NCBI RefSeq assembly: GCF_012952295.1
Contig: NZ_JABBCH010000014.1
Span: 47,199 to 111,198, forward strand
DNA: 64,000 bases
DNA from: Crystallibacter degradans
GTDB lineage: Bacteria > Actinomycetota > Actinomycetes > Actinomycetales > Micrococcaceae
Direction: 5' to 3'
Position 1 is the first letter of the stretch; every line of letters starts with the position of its first letter. The translations under genes and the position numbers were made by a program. Positions 56,892 to 64,000 of the stretch are shown in pieces. Below the pieces are notes generated by a model, which had not been told where the DNA came from, did not search any database, and saw only the letters and a list, made by a program, of their open reading frames with translations.

Positions 56892-57859
56892 GCGGCGCCC
56901 TCCCAGCTACCGAACTCGCGATTGAAACCACTGGGCTGACCAAACGCTTTGGCCACCAGACAGCCGTCGACGGCATTGATCTGGCGGTTCCGCATGGCTC
57001 CGTCTTCGGCTTCCTTGGTCCGAACGGTTCGGGGAAGACCACCACCATTCGGGTCATGCTCGGCCTCGCAGCCGCCACAAGTGGGTATGTCCGGGTATTG
57101 GGGCAGGACATGCCGGCGAGTCTGCGCGACGTGCTTCCCCGCGTTGGAGCCCTGATCGAAGGGCCGGCCTTTTACCCCTTCCTCTCCGGGACCGCCAACC
57201 TGCAGCGCTTCGATACCGCAGACCGCCACGCGTCCTCGGCCACCCGGCGCGCACGCGTTAACCAGGCGCTGGACCGTGTTGGGCTGTCCCACGCCGCCGG
57301 CAAGAAAGTCCGAGCCTACTCCCTTGGCATGAAACAGCGCCTGGGCATCGCCAACGCCTTGCTGATGCCGCGCGAACTGCTGGTGCTGGACGAGCCCACC
57401 AACGGCCTGGACCCGCAGGGTACGCGGGAGGTCCGCAGCCTGGTGCGCTCGCTGGCTGCTGAAGGCACCACGGTTTTCGTGTCCAGCCATCTGCTCGCGG
57501 AGGTCGAGCAAATCTGCACGCACGCCGCCGTCATGAGCGCCGGCAAACTGGTGGCGCAGGGGACTGTCGACGAACTCCGGCGGGTAGGCCTCGCCCACGT
57601 CAAAGTCCAGACTCCCGATACCGAGGATGCCGGCCGCGTCCTCCAGCGGTTGGGTCTCGCACCTGAGCCGCCACATTCAAACAACGACGGCGGCAGTACA
57701 GTCCGCGCCCCGCTCGCCGACCACACGGTGGCACCGGAATCGATTGTCGCCGCTCTCGTCGCCGAAGGTGTCCGCGTCCGCGGCTTCGCGGTGGAAAGCA
57801 GCAGTCTCGAGGATCGGTTCGTGGCATTGACGGGGGAGGGGTTCGACGTTGTCCAATAA
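56888..57859 (+). CDS. ABC exporter ATP-binding protein (BcrA-like)
   Basis: 323 residues, GTG start. Walker A FLGPNGSGKTTTIRVMLGLA, signature YSLGMKQRLGIANALLMPRE and Walker B LLVLDEPTNGLDPQGTREVR. The C-terminal third is a variable accessory region that includes SNNDGGSTV, encoded by the AACAACGACGGCGG motif found in nearby terminators. It partners with the permease that overlaps its 3' end by 11 bp. Confidence 0.9.
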   Translation: MSGALPATELAIETTGLTKRFGHQTAVDGIDLAVPHGSVFGFLGPNGSGKTTTIRVMLGLAAATSGYVRVLGQDMPASLRDVLPRVGALIEGPAFYPFLSGTANLQRFDTADRHASSATRRARVNQALDRVGLSHAAGKKVRAYSLGMKQRLGIANALLMPRELLVLDEPTNGLDPQGTREVRSLVRSLAAEGTTVFVSSHLLAEVEQICTHAAVMSAGKLVAQGTVDELRRVGLAHVKVQTPDTEDAGRVLQRLGLAPEPPHSNNDGGSTVRAPLADHTVAPESIVAALVAEGVRVRGFAVESSSLEDRFVALTGEGFDVVQ

Positions 57860-58748
57860 GCTGCCCGCATCTGCACCAACCGGACCGTCCTTTGGGAACG
57901 CCCGGTCACGAGCAGCCGCATCCCGGCCCTCGGCCGGCTGGTCACTCCTAGGATCCGAGTTGAAGGTTCTCTTCCGTCGCTGGCGGACCTGGGCCATGCT
58001 GGCGGCGCTCGCTGCCGTCCCGGTCCTGATAGCGCTGGCCGTCCGGCTTTCCTCGCGCGATCCAGGTCCCGGCCAAGGTCCGCCGTTCTTGGACCGCGTA
58101 TCCCAGAACGGACTGTTCATCGCGCTGACCGGGATGGTCGTCTCCATCCCGCTCTTCCTGCCGCTGACTGTCAGCGTGGCGGCGGGGGACACCATCGCGG
58201 GCGAGGCAGGCCACGGAACCCTGAGGTATCTGTTGGCGGCGCCAGCAGGCAGGGTCCGTCTGCTGGCGGTGAAGTATGCTGCCGCCGTCGTCTTCTGCCT
58301 TGCCGCAGCGCTCTCCGTGGCGACGGCGGGAGTACTGATCGGTTCAGCGCTCTTCGACGTAGGGCCGATCACGCTGCTCTCCGGCGACACCATCAGCGTA
58401 GGGGAGTCGCTGCTGCGGCTGTTCCTCGTGGCCTGCTACGTCGGCCTGTCCCTGCTCGGACTCGCGGCCATTGGTCTGTTCATTTCCACCCTGACCGAGG
58501 TCCCTGTCGGTGCCATGGCTGCGACCGCAGTGCTCGCCGTCGTGTCCCAGATCCTCGACAACCTACCGCAGCTCGAATGGCTCCACCCCTGGCTGTTCAG
58601 CCACCACTGGCTCGGCTTCGCGGACCTGCTGCGCCAGCCGATCTCCTGGGACTCCTTCGCCGCCAACGGCCTGCTGCAAGGCGGCTACATCGTCGTCTTC
58701 TGCGGGCTCGCCTACAGCCGCTTCGCTACCAAAGACGTGCTGTCCTAA
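57849..58748 (+). CDS. ABC exporter permease
   Basis: 299 residues, TTG start with GGGGGAGGGG upstream, inside the ATPase gene. Six hydrophobic segments (for example GLFIALTGMVVSIPLFLPLT) with an ABC-2-like pattern, including AGDTIAGEAGHGTLRYLLAA. Together with the ATPase it would export a peptide or lipid, or confer antibiotic tolerance; the substrate is unknown. Confidence 0.85.
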   Translation: MSNKLPASAPTGPSFGNARSRAAASRPSAGWSLLGSELKVLFRRWRTWAMLAALAAVPVLIALAVRLSSRDPGPGQGPPFLDRVSQNGLFIALTGMVVSIPLFLPLTVSVAAGDTIAGEAGHGTLRYLLAAPAGRVRLLAVKYAAAVVFCLAAALSVATAGVLIGSALFDVGPITLLSGDTISVGESLLRLFLVACYVGLSLLGLAAIGLFISTLTEVPVGAMAATAVLAVVSQILDNLPQLEWLHPWLFSHHWLGFADLLRQPISWDSFAANGLLQGGYIVVFCGLAYSRFATKDVLS

Positions 58749-58791
58749 TTGGCTACAGCCTGGGCTCTGGCCGGTGCGGGGCTGCGCGAAC

Positions 58792-58797
58792 TAAAAT
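58792..58797 (+). promoter_or_regulatory. TAAAAT -10 box of a leaderless small gene
   Basis: TAAAAT ends six bases before the GTG at 58804. No ribosome-binding site is present. Confidence 0.4.
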
Positions 58798-58803
58798 CTT
58801 GTT

Positions 58804-59013
58804 GTGGAAGAGCGCTATCTAAAGGCGCTGGGACAGGCCTCGTCTGTCGCAGAGCGCGACAGTATCCGTCGGCAGATTGCTTCCGAGGAACTCGCCGCGC
58901 TGCGCAAGGAACTCGATAGACACACCGTGGACAAGGTCCAACGGCAGATGATGAAAATTATCGAGAGTGAACGCCGCCGCGATATTCAATCGCTGAAGAA
59001 TGCGGGTCTCTGA
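58804..59013 (+). CDS. Small charged helical protein, unknown
   Basis: 69 residues, GTG start. The whole chain is predicted helical and coiled-coil-like (ERDSIRRQIASEELAALRKE, then VDKVQRQMMKIIESERRRDI). No recognised family. The leaderless -10 box and normal codon use favour a real gene. Confidence 0.5.
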   Translation: MEERYLKALGQASSVAERDSIRRQIASEELAALRKELDRHTVDKVQRQMMKIIESERRRDIQSLKNAGL

Positions 59014-59053
59014 AAGTCAACAGTAGTTGTCGGGCCTTTGGCTGTAGTTTAAA

Positions 59054-60172
59054 TCATTTCGTTTCGTCCCTAACCGGTCTATCGTCCGTAGCCGCAGTTA
59101 GCTCGGCCTCAAGCTCATCGACGGTGGGCAAAGCGCCGGCGAATTCCTCGGGCATAGACTCCTCCAGTTCTGCGGCCCAGTTCGCGACGCCGATGGGTGA
59201 GTTGTAGCCGCGTAACGCGTATTCAGCAACTAGTTCATTTTTTGATTTGCAGAGCAATAGACCAATTGTGGGCTTGTCGCCATCCTGCGCCAGTAGGTCG
59301 TCCACCGCGCTCATGTATACGCCGAGTTGGCCGAGGTAGCCCGGATCGAACTTCCCGGCCTTGAGTTCGATAACCACGAAGCGCCGCAGCTTGAAATTGT
59401 AAAACAGCAAATCGGCGAAGAACTCGTCGCCAGCAACGTGCAGTTGGATCTGCCGTCCGACGAAGGCGAAGCCTTGGCCCAATTCCAGTAAGAACTTCTG
59501 TACATGGTCGATCAGTTGGGACTCCAGTTCGCGTTCATTCCGTTGACCGGTCATCGCTACGAAATCGAAGACGTACGGATCCTTGGTCGCCTGCTGCACC
59601 AAGTCGGAGTCCGACGGCGGCAGGGTCGTCTTGAAATTCGACGTAGCCTTCCCCGCCCGCTCATGGAGACGGGAGTCGATCTGGTGGGTAAGGACGTTGC
59701 GGGACCAGCCGCCCTTGACCGCCTTCTCGGCATACCAGAGGCGCGTTGCAGGTTCCCGAACTTTGTCCAAGAGAGCCAGATGGTGATACCAGGGCAATTG
59801 TGCAAGTGGCGCTTGCACAATTGCCGTCTGCGGCCAGGCCTCAGCCAGCGACCGCATGTACTTGAGGTTGCGGGAAGAAAACCCCTTTGCCTCGGGAAAG
59901 CGGTCTCGGAGGTCGACCGAAAGTCGGTCGATGACCTTGGCGCCCCAACCCTCTTGTTCCTGACGATTGAGTATGTCGTTTCCGATGGCCCAATAGGTAC
60001 GCACAAGTTCCTGGTTTGCGGCATTGATTGCTCTGACGCGTCCCGCAGCCACCCTCGAGGCAACGGAGTCTAATAGATCCGGGTACCACGTAGGCATAGC
60101 GGATCGTCCAGGCGGTTTTTCGAAGGTCGTGTTCGAACGAGCCGTGGATTGTTCAGTGCCCTTCGATTCCAT
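59054..60172 (-). CDS. DUF1016/YhcG-type PD-(D/E)XK nuclease
   Basis: 372 residues. The N-terminal DUF1016 domain (AINAANQELVRTYWAIGNDI, SSRNLKYMRSLAEAWP) is a nucleic-acid-binding helical part; the C-terminal nuclease has Asp in EFFADLLFYNFKLRRFVVIE and the E-L-K of IELKAGKFDPGYLGQ. Related proteins occur near restriction and mobile genes. It stands alone here without methylase or toxin partner. The start at 60172 has a distant GAGGGG; a Met 25 codons in (MPTWYPDLLDSV) is an alternative. Confidence 0.85.
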   Translation of the reverse strand: MESKGTEQSTARSNTTFEKPPGRSAMPTWYPDLLDSVASRVAAGRVRAINAANQELVRTYWAIGNDILNRQEQEGWGAKVIDRLSVDLRDRFPEAKGFSSRNLKYMRSLAEAWPQTAIVQAPLAQLPWYHHLALLDKVREPATRLWYAEKAVKGGWSRNVLTHQIDSRLHERAGKATSNFKTTLPPSDSDLVQQATKDPYVFDFVAMTGQRNERELESQLIDHVQKFLLELGQGFAFVGRQIQLHVAGDEFFADLLFYNFKLRRFVVIELKAGKFDPGYLGQLGVYMSAVDDLLAQDGDKPTIGLLLCKSKNELVAEYALRGYNSPIGVANWAAELEESMPEEFAGALPTVDELEAELTAATDDRPVRDETK

Positions 60173-60341
60173 GGTCTGTGTTTTCCCCTCATGAGAAAGT
60201 TCCTGACGCGAACCTATCGGATACTTCTGACAGTTCAGCTACCAAACGGCGACGACCGTTCCGCAGTATCTTTATCCGCTTTTCCTCAGAGCTTTGGCAG
60301 CCGTGCGTCCCGAGTTGTGTCCAGGAGGTTTGCCCCGGAGA

Positions 60342-60358
60342 CATCAGACGTCTAATGT
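60342..60358 (+). promoter_or_regulatory. Operator overlapping the -10 box of the MFS-GntR operon
   Basis: CATCAGACGTCTAATG at 60342-60357 is a palindrome with one mismatched pair around AGACGTCT. The -10 box TAATGT (60353-60358) overlaps its right arm and ends six bases before ATG. The GntR protein encoded downstream is the likely repressor. Confidence 0.5.
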
Positions 60359-60364
60359 TTACGT

Positions 60365-61747
60365 ATGTCGTCCCGGATTACTCAAGCTCCTCATGCACCT
60401 ACGAATGAAAGCTTGGGCGAGGTTTTGGACGAAACTCTTGCTCCGGAGTTGGACGAACAGCAGATGGCGCCGAAGCCGGCCCCGACGAAAAGGCTTGCGG
60501 CCTTCTTGGCGATTGCCGCCGTCGTACTTATTGGTCTGAACTTGCGCGTGGGGGTGGCCAGTGCCGCCGCCCTGTTCCACGATCTGCAGCTCCTATTGGG
60601 GTACGGACCGCTGGTGGCCGCCACATTGCCGTCGATTCCCGTCATCTGCTTCGCCGTTGCCGGTGCCGCCACATCCTGGCTGACCAGACTCGTCGGCCTA
60701 GAGCGGGCGATTGCTGTTGCCTTGACGCTGCTCACCGCGGGGCTGGCGCTGCGCTTGGTGGATTCGGTCGGCATGCTGCTGCTGGGCACCGTGGTGAGCA
60801 TGTCCGGGCTGGCCATCTGCAACGTGGCGATGCCTTCCTTCATCCGCAAGCACTTTGCGCACCGGACTTCGACGATGACGGGCGTCTACACCATCACCAT
60901 GTCGATCGGCGCGACCACTGCCGCTGCGCTGAGTGTGCCGGTGGCGATGCAGCTGAACTCGCCGGTTATGGGTCTTGCGTCGTGGTCGCTCCTGGCCGTC
61001 GTCGCCCTGCTCGCGTTCCTTCCGCTGGCTGTGGCTGGCAAGCCGCGCCCGGTGGCCGAAACCGGCGCGAGCGTTTCACCGTGGCCGTTGCTGCTCACCC
61101 GCAAAGGCCTGCTGATCACCGGTCTCTTCACCGTGCAGGCGCTGCTGGTCTATACGATCATCAGCTGGCTGCCCTCCATCCTTATCGCCCGCGGCCTGGA
61201 TCCGGCGTCCGCGGGATTGATGCTCGGCGCCGTGCAATTGATCAGCATTCCCGCCGTAGTCCTGGTGCTGGCGATGGCCAGCAGGCCGCGGCTGCTGCGC
61301 CCGGCGTTCATGGTGTCCACCGGCTCCAGCTTCCTGGGCTACGTGAGCCTGCTGGTTATGCCCAACCAGCTGGTCCTTGTGCCGGTGCTGCTGATCGGCA
61401 TCGGGTTCTCGGTGTTCCCGATCGTCATGGTGGTGATCAGCCGCAGCGGAAGCAACGCGGCGGAAACCACGGCGATGTCCACTCTTGCCCAGTCGGTGGG
61501 CTATCTCGTGGCAACCGCGGGACCGTTCGGCTTGGGGCTGCTGCACGCGGCCACCGGTGGGTGGACGCTGTCGCTGGAGCTGATGGTGGCCGTGGCAGTG
61601 CTGCAACTGTTCCTGGCATACTGGCTCAGCGCCGGTGGCGGCGCCGGCACCGCTGGTGGAGGTGGGCGTGGGCGTGGCCGGGGCCGGGCCCGCTCGGGTG
61701 GAGGTGGGCGTTTGCTTGGGCGTCGCGGCGAGAGGAGCCAAGCATGA
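60365..61747 (+). CDS. MFS transporter, CynX/NimT type, with Gly/Arg-rich tail
   Basis: 460 residues. Twelve helices from LAAFLAIAAVVLIGLNLRVG, with the family loop MPSFIRKHFAHRTSTMTGVY. The last 40 residues are Gly/Arg-rich (GGGGRGRGRGRARSGGGG), produced partly by a 15-base sequence GGTGGAGGTGGGCGT repeated 42 bp apart (61655 and 61697). The N-terminal 40 residues are acidic. No ribosome-binding site; a leaderless start is probable. Its stop overlaps the GntR start as ATGA. Confidence 0.85.
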   Translation: MSSRITQAPHAPTNESLGEVLDETLAPELDEQQMAPKPAPTKRLAAFLAIAAVVLIGLNLRVGVASAAALFHDLQLLLGYGPLVAATLPSIPVICFAVAGAATSWLTRLVGLERAIAVALTLLTAGLALRLVDSVGMLLLGTVVSMSGLAICNVAMPSFIRKHFAHRTSTMTGVYTITMSIGATTAAALSVPVAMQLNSPVMGLASWSLLAVVALLAFLPLAVAGKPRPVAETGASVSPWPLLLTRKGLLITGLFTVQALLVYTIISWLPSILIARGLDPASAGLMLGAVQLISIPAVVLVLAMASRPRLLRPAFMVSTGSSFLGYVSLLVMPNQLVLVPVLLIGIGFSVFPIVMVVISRSGSNAAETTAMSTLAQSVGYLVATAGPFGLGLLHAATGGWTLSLELMVAVAVLQLFLAYWLSAGGGAGTAGGGGRGRGRGRARSGGGGRLLGRRGERSQA

Positions 61748-62433
61748 CACTCGGTTCAGTCCACCGCCCGCAACTGGCCGACGAAGTCACCGAGCGGCTG
61801 CGCGAGGCGATCGTCTCCGGCCAATGGCCGCTGCAGGAACGGATCCCGCCCGAGCCCGAGCTCATGGCGCAACTCGGCGTTTCGAGGGGGACCCTGCGCG
61901 AAGGCATCAAGGCGCTGGCCCACGCCGGGATGCTGGAGGTGCGGCGCGGGAACGGCACCTACGTCCGTGCGGCCAGCGAAATCCATGGCGCCGCCCGCAA
62001 GGCCTACCGGGAGCACGAAGACCAGGATGTGCTGCAGGTCCGCTTCGCTCTGGACACGAAGGCCGCGCGTCTGGCAGCCCGATTAGCTAACGACGGCGAC
62101 ATCGCGGCTATGCGTACGATGCTCGCCAAGCGCCGCAAGGCCTGGGCGGCGGAGGATCTGGAACAGTGGATTGCGGCCGACTGGGACTTTCACCTGAAGG
62201 TGGCAGAATCCTCGGGCAACCGGTTGCTCCATGAGCTCTACGGCAGTTTCGGTGACGTCTTCCACGGCACGAAAATGGCACAGCGGTTGCGCAACGGTTT
62301 CGACGGCTGTCTGGAAGCCGGGCATGAGGCGCTCGTTGCCGCCATCGCCGCCGGCGACGAGGACGCGGCGGTGGCTACCGTCAACGCTAATCTCAACTAC
62401 TGCATGTCTTGGATGCCGCAGTCCGGGGAGTAA
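61744..62433 (+). CDS. GntR/FadR family regulator (FCD domain)
   Basis: 229 residues; GAGGAG precedes the ATG. Winged helix: VTERLREAIVSGQWPLQERI and MAQLGVSRGTLREGIKALAH. FCD domain: DVLQVRFALDTKAARLAARL, DWDFHLKVAESSGNRLLHEL and CLEAGHEALVAAIAAGDEDA carry Asp and His ligand positions. Coupled to the MFS gene and probably controlling it through the palindrome at 60342. Confidence 0.87.
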   Translation: MTLGSVHRPQLADEVTERLREAIVSGQWPLQERIPPEPELMAQLGVSRGTLREGIKALAHAGMLEVRRGNGTYVRAASEIHGAARKAYREHEDQDVLQVRFALDTKAARLAARLANDGDIAAMRTMLAKRRKAWAAEDLEQWIAADWDFHLKVAESSGNRLLHELYGSFGDVFHGTKMAQRLRNGFDGCLEAGHEALVAAIAAGDEDAAVATVNANLNYCMSWMPQSGE

Positions 62434-62440
62434 CGCCCGC

Positions 62441-62653
62441 TCAACCGATCTTGTGCAGCGCCGATCCTTTATGGACTGCTACGTGATCCGTTTTATCGCT
62501 CTTGATCTCGAATTGCGGTTCCTCCGGCGAGCAGTGCCGGGTGCGGCCATTGAGTTCGAAGTCCTTGGTGTGGATCTTGGTGATCTTGCCGGAAACTTCG
62601 CCGGCTTCTGAGTTCCACCGCACGTGGTCGCCGGTCTTGAACGATGCAGCCAT
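62441..62653 (-). CDS. HVA1/Tudor-like small protein
   Basis: 70 residues starting MAASFKTGDHVRWNSEAGEV and ending VHKGSALHKIG, the pattern of the HVA1 Tudor-like family. GAGAGG precedes the ATG. The function is unknown. Third gene of the unit with hemerythrin and protoglobin. Confidence 0.8.
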   Translation of the reverse strand: MAASFKTGDHVRWNSEAGEVSGKITKIHTKDFELNGRTRHCSPEEPQFEIKSDKTDHVAVHKGSALHKIG

Positions 62654-62665
62654 ATAGGTGTCCTC

Positions 62666-63202
62666 TCAGGTCAGCCGGGATTCGGTGGTTGTGTGCAGGT
62701 GCTCCCCGCCATGGGGATGGGCTTCGCCGACGATTTCATGCAGCCCTTCGACTGCCTCGACCAGGGACAGATCCGGCTGTGAAGCAATGAAGGGCAGCAG
62801 CAGCGTGTTTTCCTTGTCCAGATGCTGCGCGAAGAGGCGCTCAATCGCGGTGGCCAGCGCCGCGGCCTGGATTCCCTGTGCACCGCGCAGCTCCTCCAGC
62901 GTATTGGTGATCACCCGGTGTTCGGCGAGCATGCCCTCAACGAGGAGGCTCGCCTCCGGCCGGGAACGGGCACGTTCATAAAGGGCTGATTCTTCTGCGA
63001 GGGCGTGCGGAATGAGGTCGTTTTCGCACCACTCCACCAGCAGCGCATGTGCGTCATGTTCGGCCGGCTTCTTTCCGCTTTCCACGGCGTCAACCAACGC
63101 GCGGGTCAAGTGGCTCAGCCGGGTCAGCATCTGTCCGTGATGGTGCTCGACGGCGGCAATGGCCTGCTGGTCGCTGTTCACATCTTTGGCTTCGTTGACC
63201 AT
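62666..63202 (-). CDS. Hemerythrin HHE-domain protein
   Basis: 178 residues from MVNEAKDVNSDQQAIAAVEH, two bases after the protoglobin stop; a GTG four codons upstream is an alternative. His/Glu metal motifs: HHHGQMLTRLSHL, HDAHALLVEWCENDLIPHAL, EHRVITNTLEEL and HLDKENTLLLPFI. A diiron centre for oxygen, NO or iron handling is expected. The C terminus is His-rich (EAHPHGGEHLHTT). Confidence 0.85.
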   Translation of the reverse strand: MVNEAKDVNSDQQAIAAVEHHHGQMLTRLSHLTRALVDAVESGKKPAEHDAHALLVEWCENDLIPHALAEESALYERARSRPEASLLVEGMLAEHRVITNTLEELRGAQGIQAAALATAIERLFAQHLDKENTLLLPFIASQPDLSLVEAVEGLHEIVGEAHPHGGEHLHTTTESRLT

Positions 63203-63204
63203 CT

Positions 63205-63804
63205 CTACCACTGCCCTTCCCGCGTGTACGGCCGCGACCAAAGGGCAATTTGAAGCAGCACCGCTTTGAGCCAGGCCTGCATCATGGCGTCAACCTGTTC
63301 GCCGTCGTCCTCCTTGCGCGCCAGGAAAGGACGGACGGTGATCGTGACCGGCCCGGTCAACGCGATGAGGTGCCGCAGCGGCACTACCGAAGTGGACCCG
63401 ACATGGTCCGTCTCGTTCTTGTGGGCGGGCGTGTGCCGGAGCGCGATCTCGTTCTGGTAATCCAGCCACTCCTGGTCGTAGGAGCGGGAACACGTGTCGC
63501 GGATCCATTGCCCGAAGCGCGGACGGACTGCCGCGAGGTATTCATCGATGGGTGGGCCGCCGGGCTGGGAAAAGTGGGCAACCAGTTGCGGTTGGCTGGC
63601 GACGAAGCCGTACCAGACATCGAGAATGTCATCGACCTGGTCATCGAGCAGTTCACCCGCCCGTTGCAGCAGCGCCGCATCGCGTTCATCGAGCATCACA
63701 CTGGCCTTGAGTTCCTCCAACTCGGTCAGCGTGACGGGCGAATGTGCGGCGGTTCCGTAGTTGTAACCGGGAATCTCTGATGTGTTGGTCGACTCGGACG
63801 ACAT
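63205..63804 (-). CDS. Protoglobin-domain protein
   Basis: 199 residues from MSSESTNTSEIPGYNYGTAA; GGAGG is seven bases before this ATG. The globin fold reads VTLTELEELKASVMLDERDA, ILDVWYGFVASQPQLVAHF and DQEWLDYQNEIALRHTPAHK, with the proximal His in ALRHT. It is a free-standing globin with no signalling domain. Likely binds O2, CO or NO. Leads the operon with hemerythrin. Confidence 0.85.
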   Translation of the reverse strand: MSSESTNTSEIPGYNYGTAAHSPVTLTELEELKASVMLDERDAALLQRAGELLDDQVDDILDVWYGFVASQPQLVAHFSQPGGPPIDEYLAAVRPRFGQWIRDTCSRSYDQEWLDYQNEIALRHTPAHKNETDHVGSTSVVPLRHLIALTGPVTITVRPFLARKEDDGEQVDAMMQAWLKAVLLQIALWSRPYTREGQW

Positions 63805-63842
63805 GGCCATACCTCCAACTAGTTGGCGTCCCTCATTCGTAC

Positions 63843-63860
63843 CCCCGGGTGCAGCCGGGG
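63843..63860. terminator. Short GC hairpin near the transposase end
   Basis: Arms CCCCGG and CCGGGG around GTGCAG, 17 bp beyond the transposase stop. May end transposase transcription before the protoglobin gene. I could not identify an IS terminal repeat. Confidence 0.35.
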
Positions 63861-63876
63861 TCAATGGTTTGCCGGC

Positions 63877-64000
63877 TCATCGGAATCGAGAGTGTAATCC
63901 GGGTCTGAATCCTCCGGCTTCGAGTAGTGATCTGGCGATGTAGTTGGTTAGGTTGCGGAATCCGAGTGCTGAGCCGCGGAGGTGTTCGAGTCGCCCGTTA
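63877..64000 (-). mobile_element. ISL3 family transposase, C-terminal end cut by window edge
   Basis: The minus strand reads NGRLEHLRGSALGFRNLTNY, then IARSLLEAGGFRPGLHSRFR and stop. This is the conserved C terminus of ISL3-type (DDE) transposases common in Arthrobacter relatives, as I recall the family. About 41 codons are visible. The element lies to the right of the window; the protoglobin operon is its left neighbour. Confidence 0.75.

Overview
The window is 64 kb of high-GC DNA with the gene content of an actinobacterium of the Micrococcaceae (Arthrobacter-like). The evidence is a DUF2637/SpdB-type membrane protein, a DUF3040 protein, ROK, IclR and LAL-type regulators, many GTG starts, several apparent leaderless promoters, and an ISL3-type transposase tail at the right edge. 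I see no rRNA, tRNA, CRISPR array or prophage. The species assignment is inference.

Layout. 1-6.6 kb: the end of a peptide/nickel-type ABC operon (permease start and solute-binding lipoprotein), a kinase/methyltransferase pair, START-domain proteins, a uracil-DNA glycosylase-like protein, an ArsR-AHSA1 fusion and an ankyrin lipoprotein. 6.7-17.5 kb: a hydroxyacid dehydrogenase, a split ArsR/AHSA1 pair, a serine hydrolase, a secreted M14 carboxypeptidase, a ROK regulator divergent from gap, DUF2637, a large pRiA4b ORF-3 family protein and a small scar holding a frameshifted DUF5615 toxin-like gene. 17.5-29.9 kb: two acyl-CoA carboxylic-acid modules. Module A is GntP permease, CaiB CoA-transferase, HMG-CoA-lyase-like enzyme, 2-hydroxyacid dehydrogenase, glycerate kinase (frameshifted as read) and an IclR regulator. 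Module B is an acyl-CoA dehydrogenase divergent from MaoC, CitE-like lyase, CaiB and a GntR regulator. 29.9-34.6 kb: an MHS transporter, response regulator, histidine kinase and TAXI receptor with no TRAP permease. 34.6-38.9 kb: a copper operon (CopZ, a His-rich membrane protein, and CopA with an extra C-terminal region). 39-44.3 kb: an LAL regulator, a DUF6010-like membrane protein, a CynX-type MFS transporter and DUF3040. 44.3-54.7 kb: an amino-acid catabolic island with a VanB-type reductase, HisC-like aminotransferase, FMN hydroxyacid oxidase, amino-acid ABC importer, HAL-like ammonia lyase, IclR regulator and a divergent P450. 54.7-64 kb: ChaB, small unknown proteins, a LolA-like protein with an ABC exporter, a DUF1016 nuclease, an MFS/GntR pair, a Tudor-like/hemerythrin/protoglobin operon and the IS tail.

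How the genes work together. Module A can be read as CoA activation of a hydroxylated dicarboxylate, cleavage by a lyase, then reduction and phosphorylation of a hydroxypyruvate-like product into glycolysis. Module B looks like a dehydrogenase-hydratase-lyase route for a branched dicarboxylate. The 44-54 kb island looks like uptake and breakdown of an unusual aromatic or imidazole amino acid: the lyase keeps the MIO triad and the Glu motif but has Asn at the His position used for substrate selection, and a P450 with a separate reductase is present. Substrates are inferred, not shown by the sequence.

Regulatory DNA is unusually readable. A CCGGT-N6-ACCGG palindrome occurs both at the LAL promoter and at the next gene. 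A perfect 21-bp palindrome lies between the IclR and P450 genes. CGATACA motifs phased at 10-bp multiples, within a 100-bp-spaced direct repeat, lie in the acyl-CoA dehydrogenase/MaoC intergenic region. An OmpR-type 11-bp-spaced repeat lies upstream of the MHS transporter. Seven genes have a -10-like box ending 6-7 nt before the start codon.
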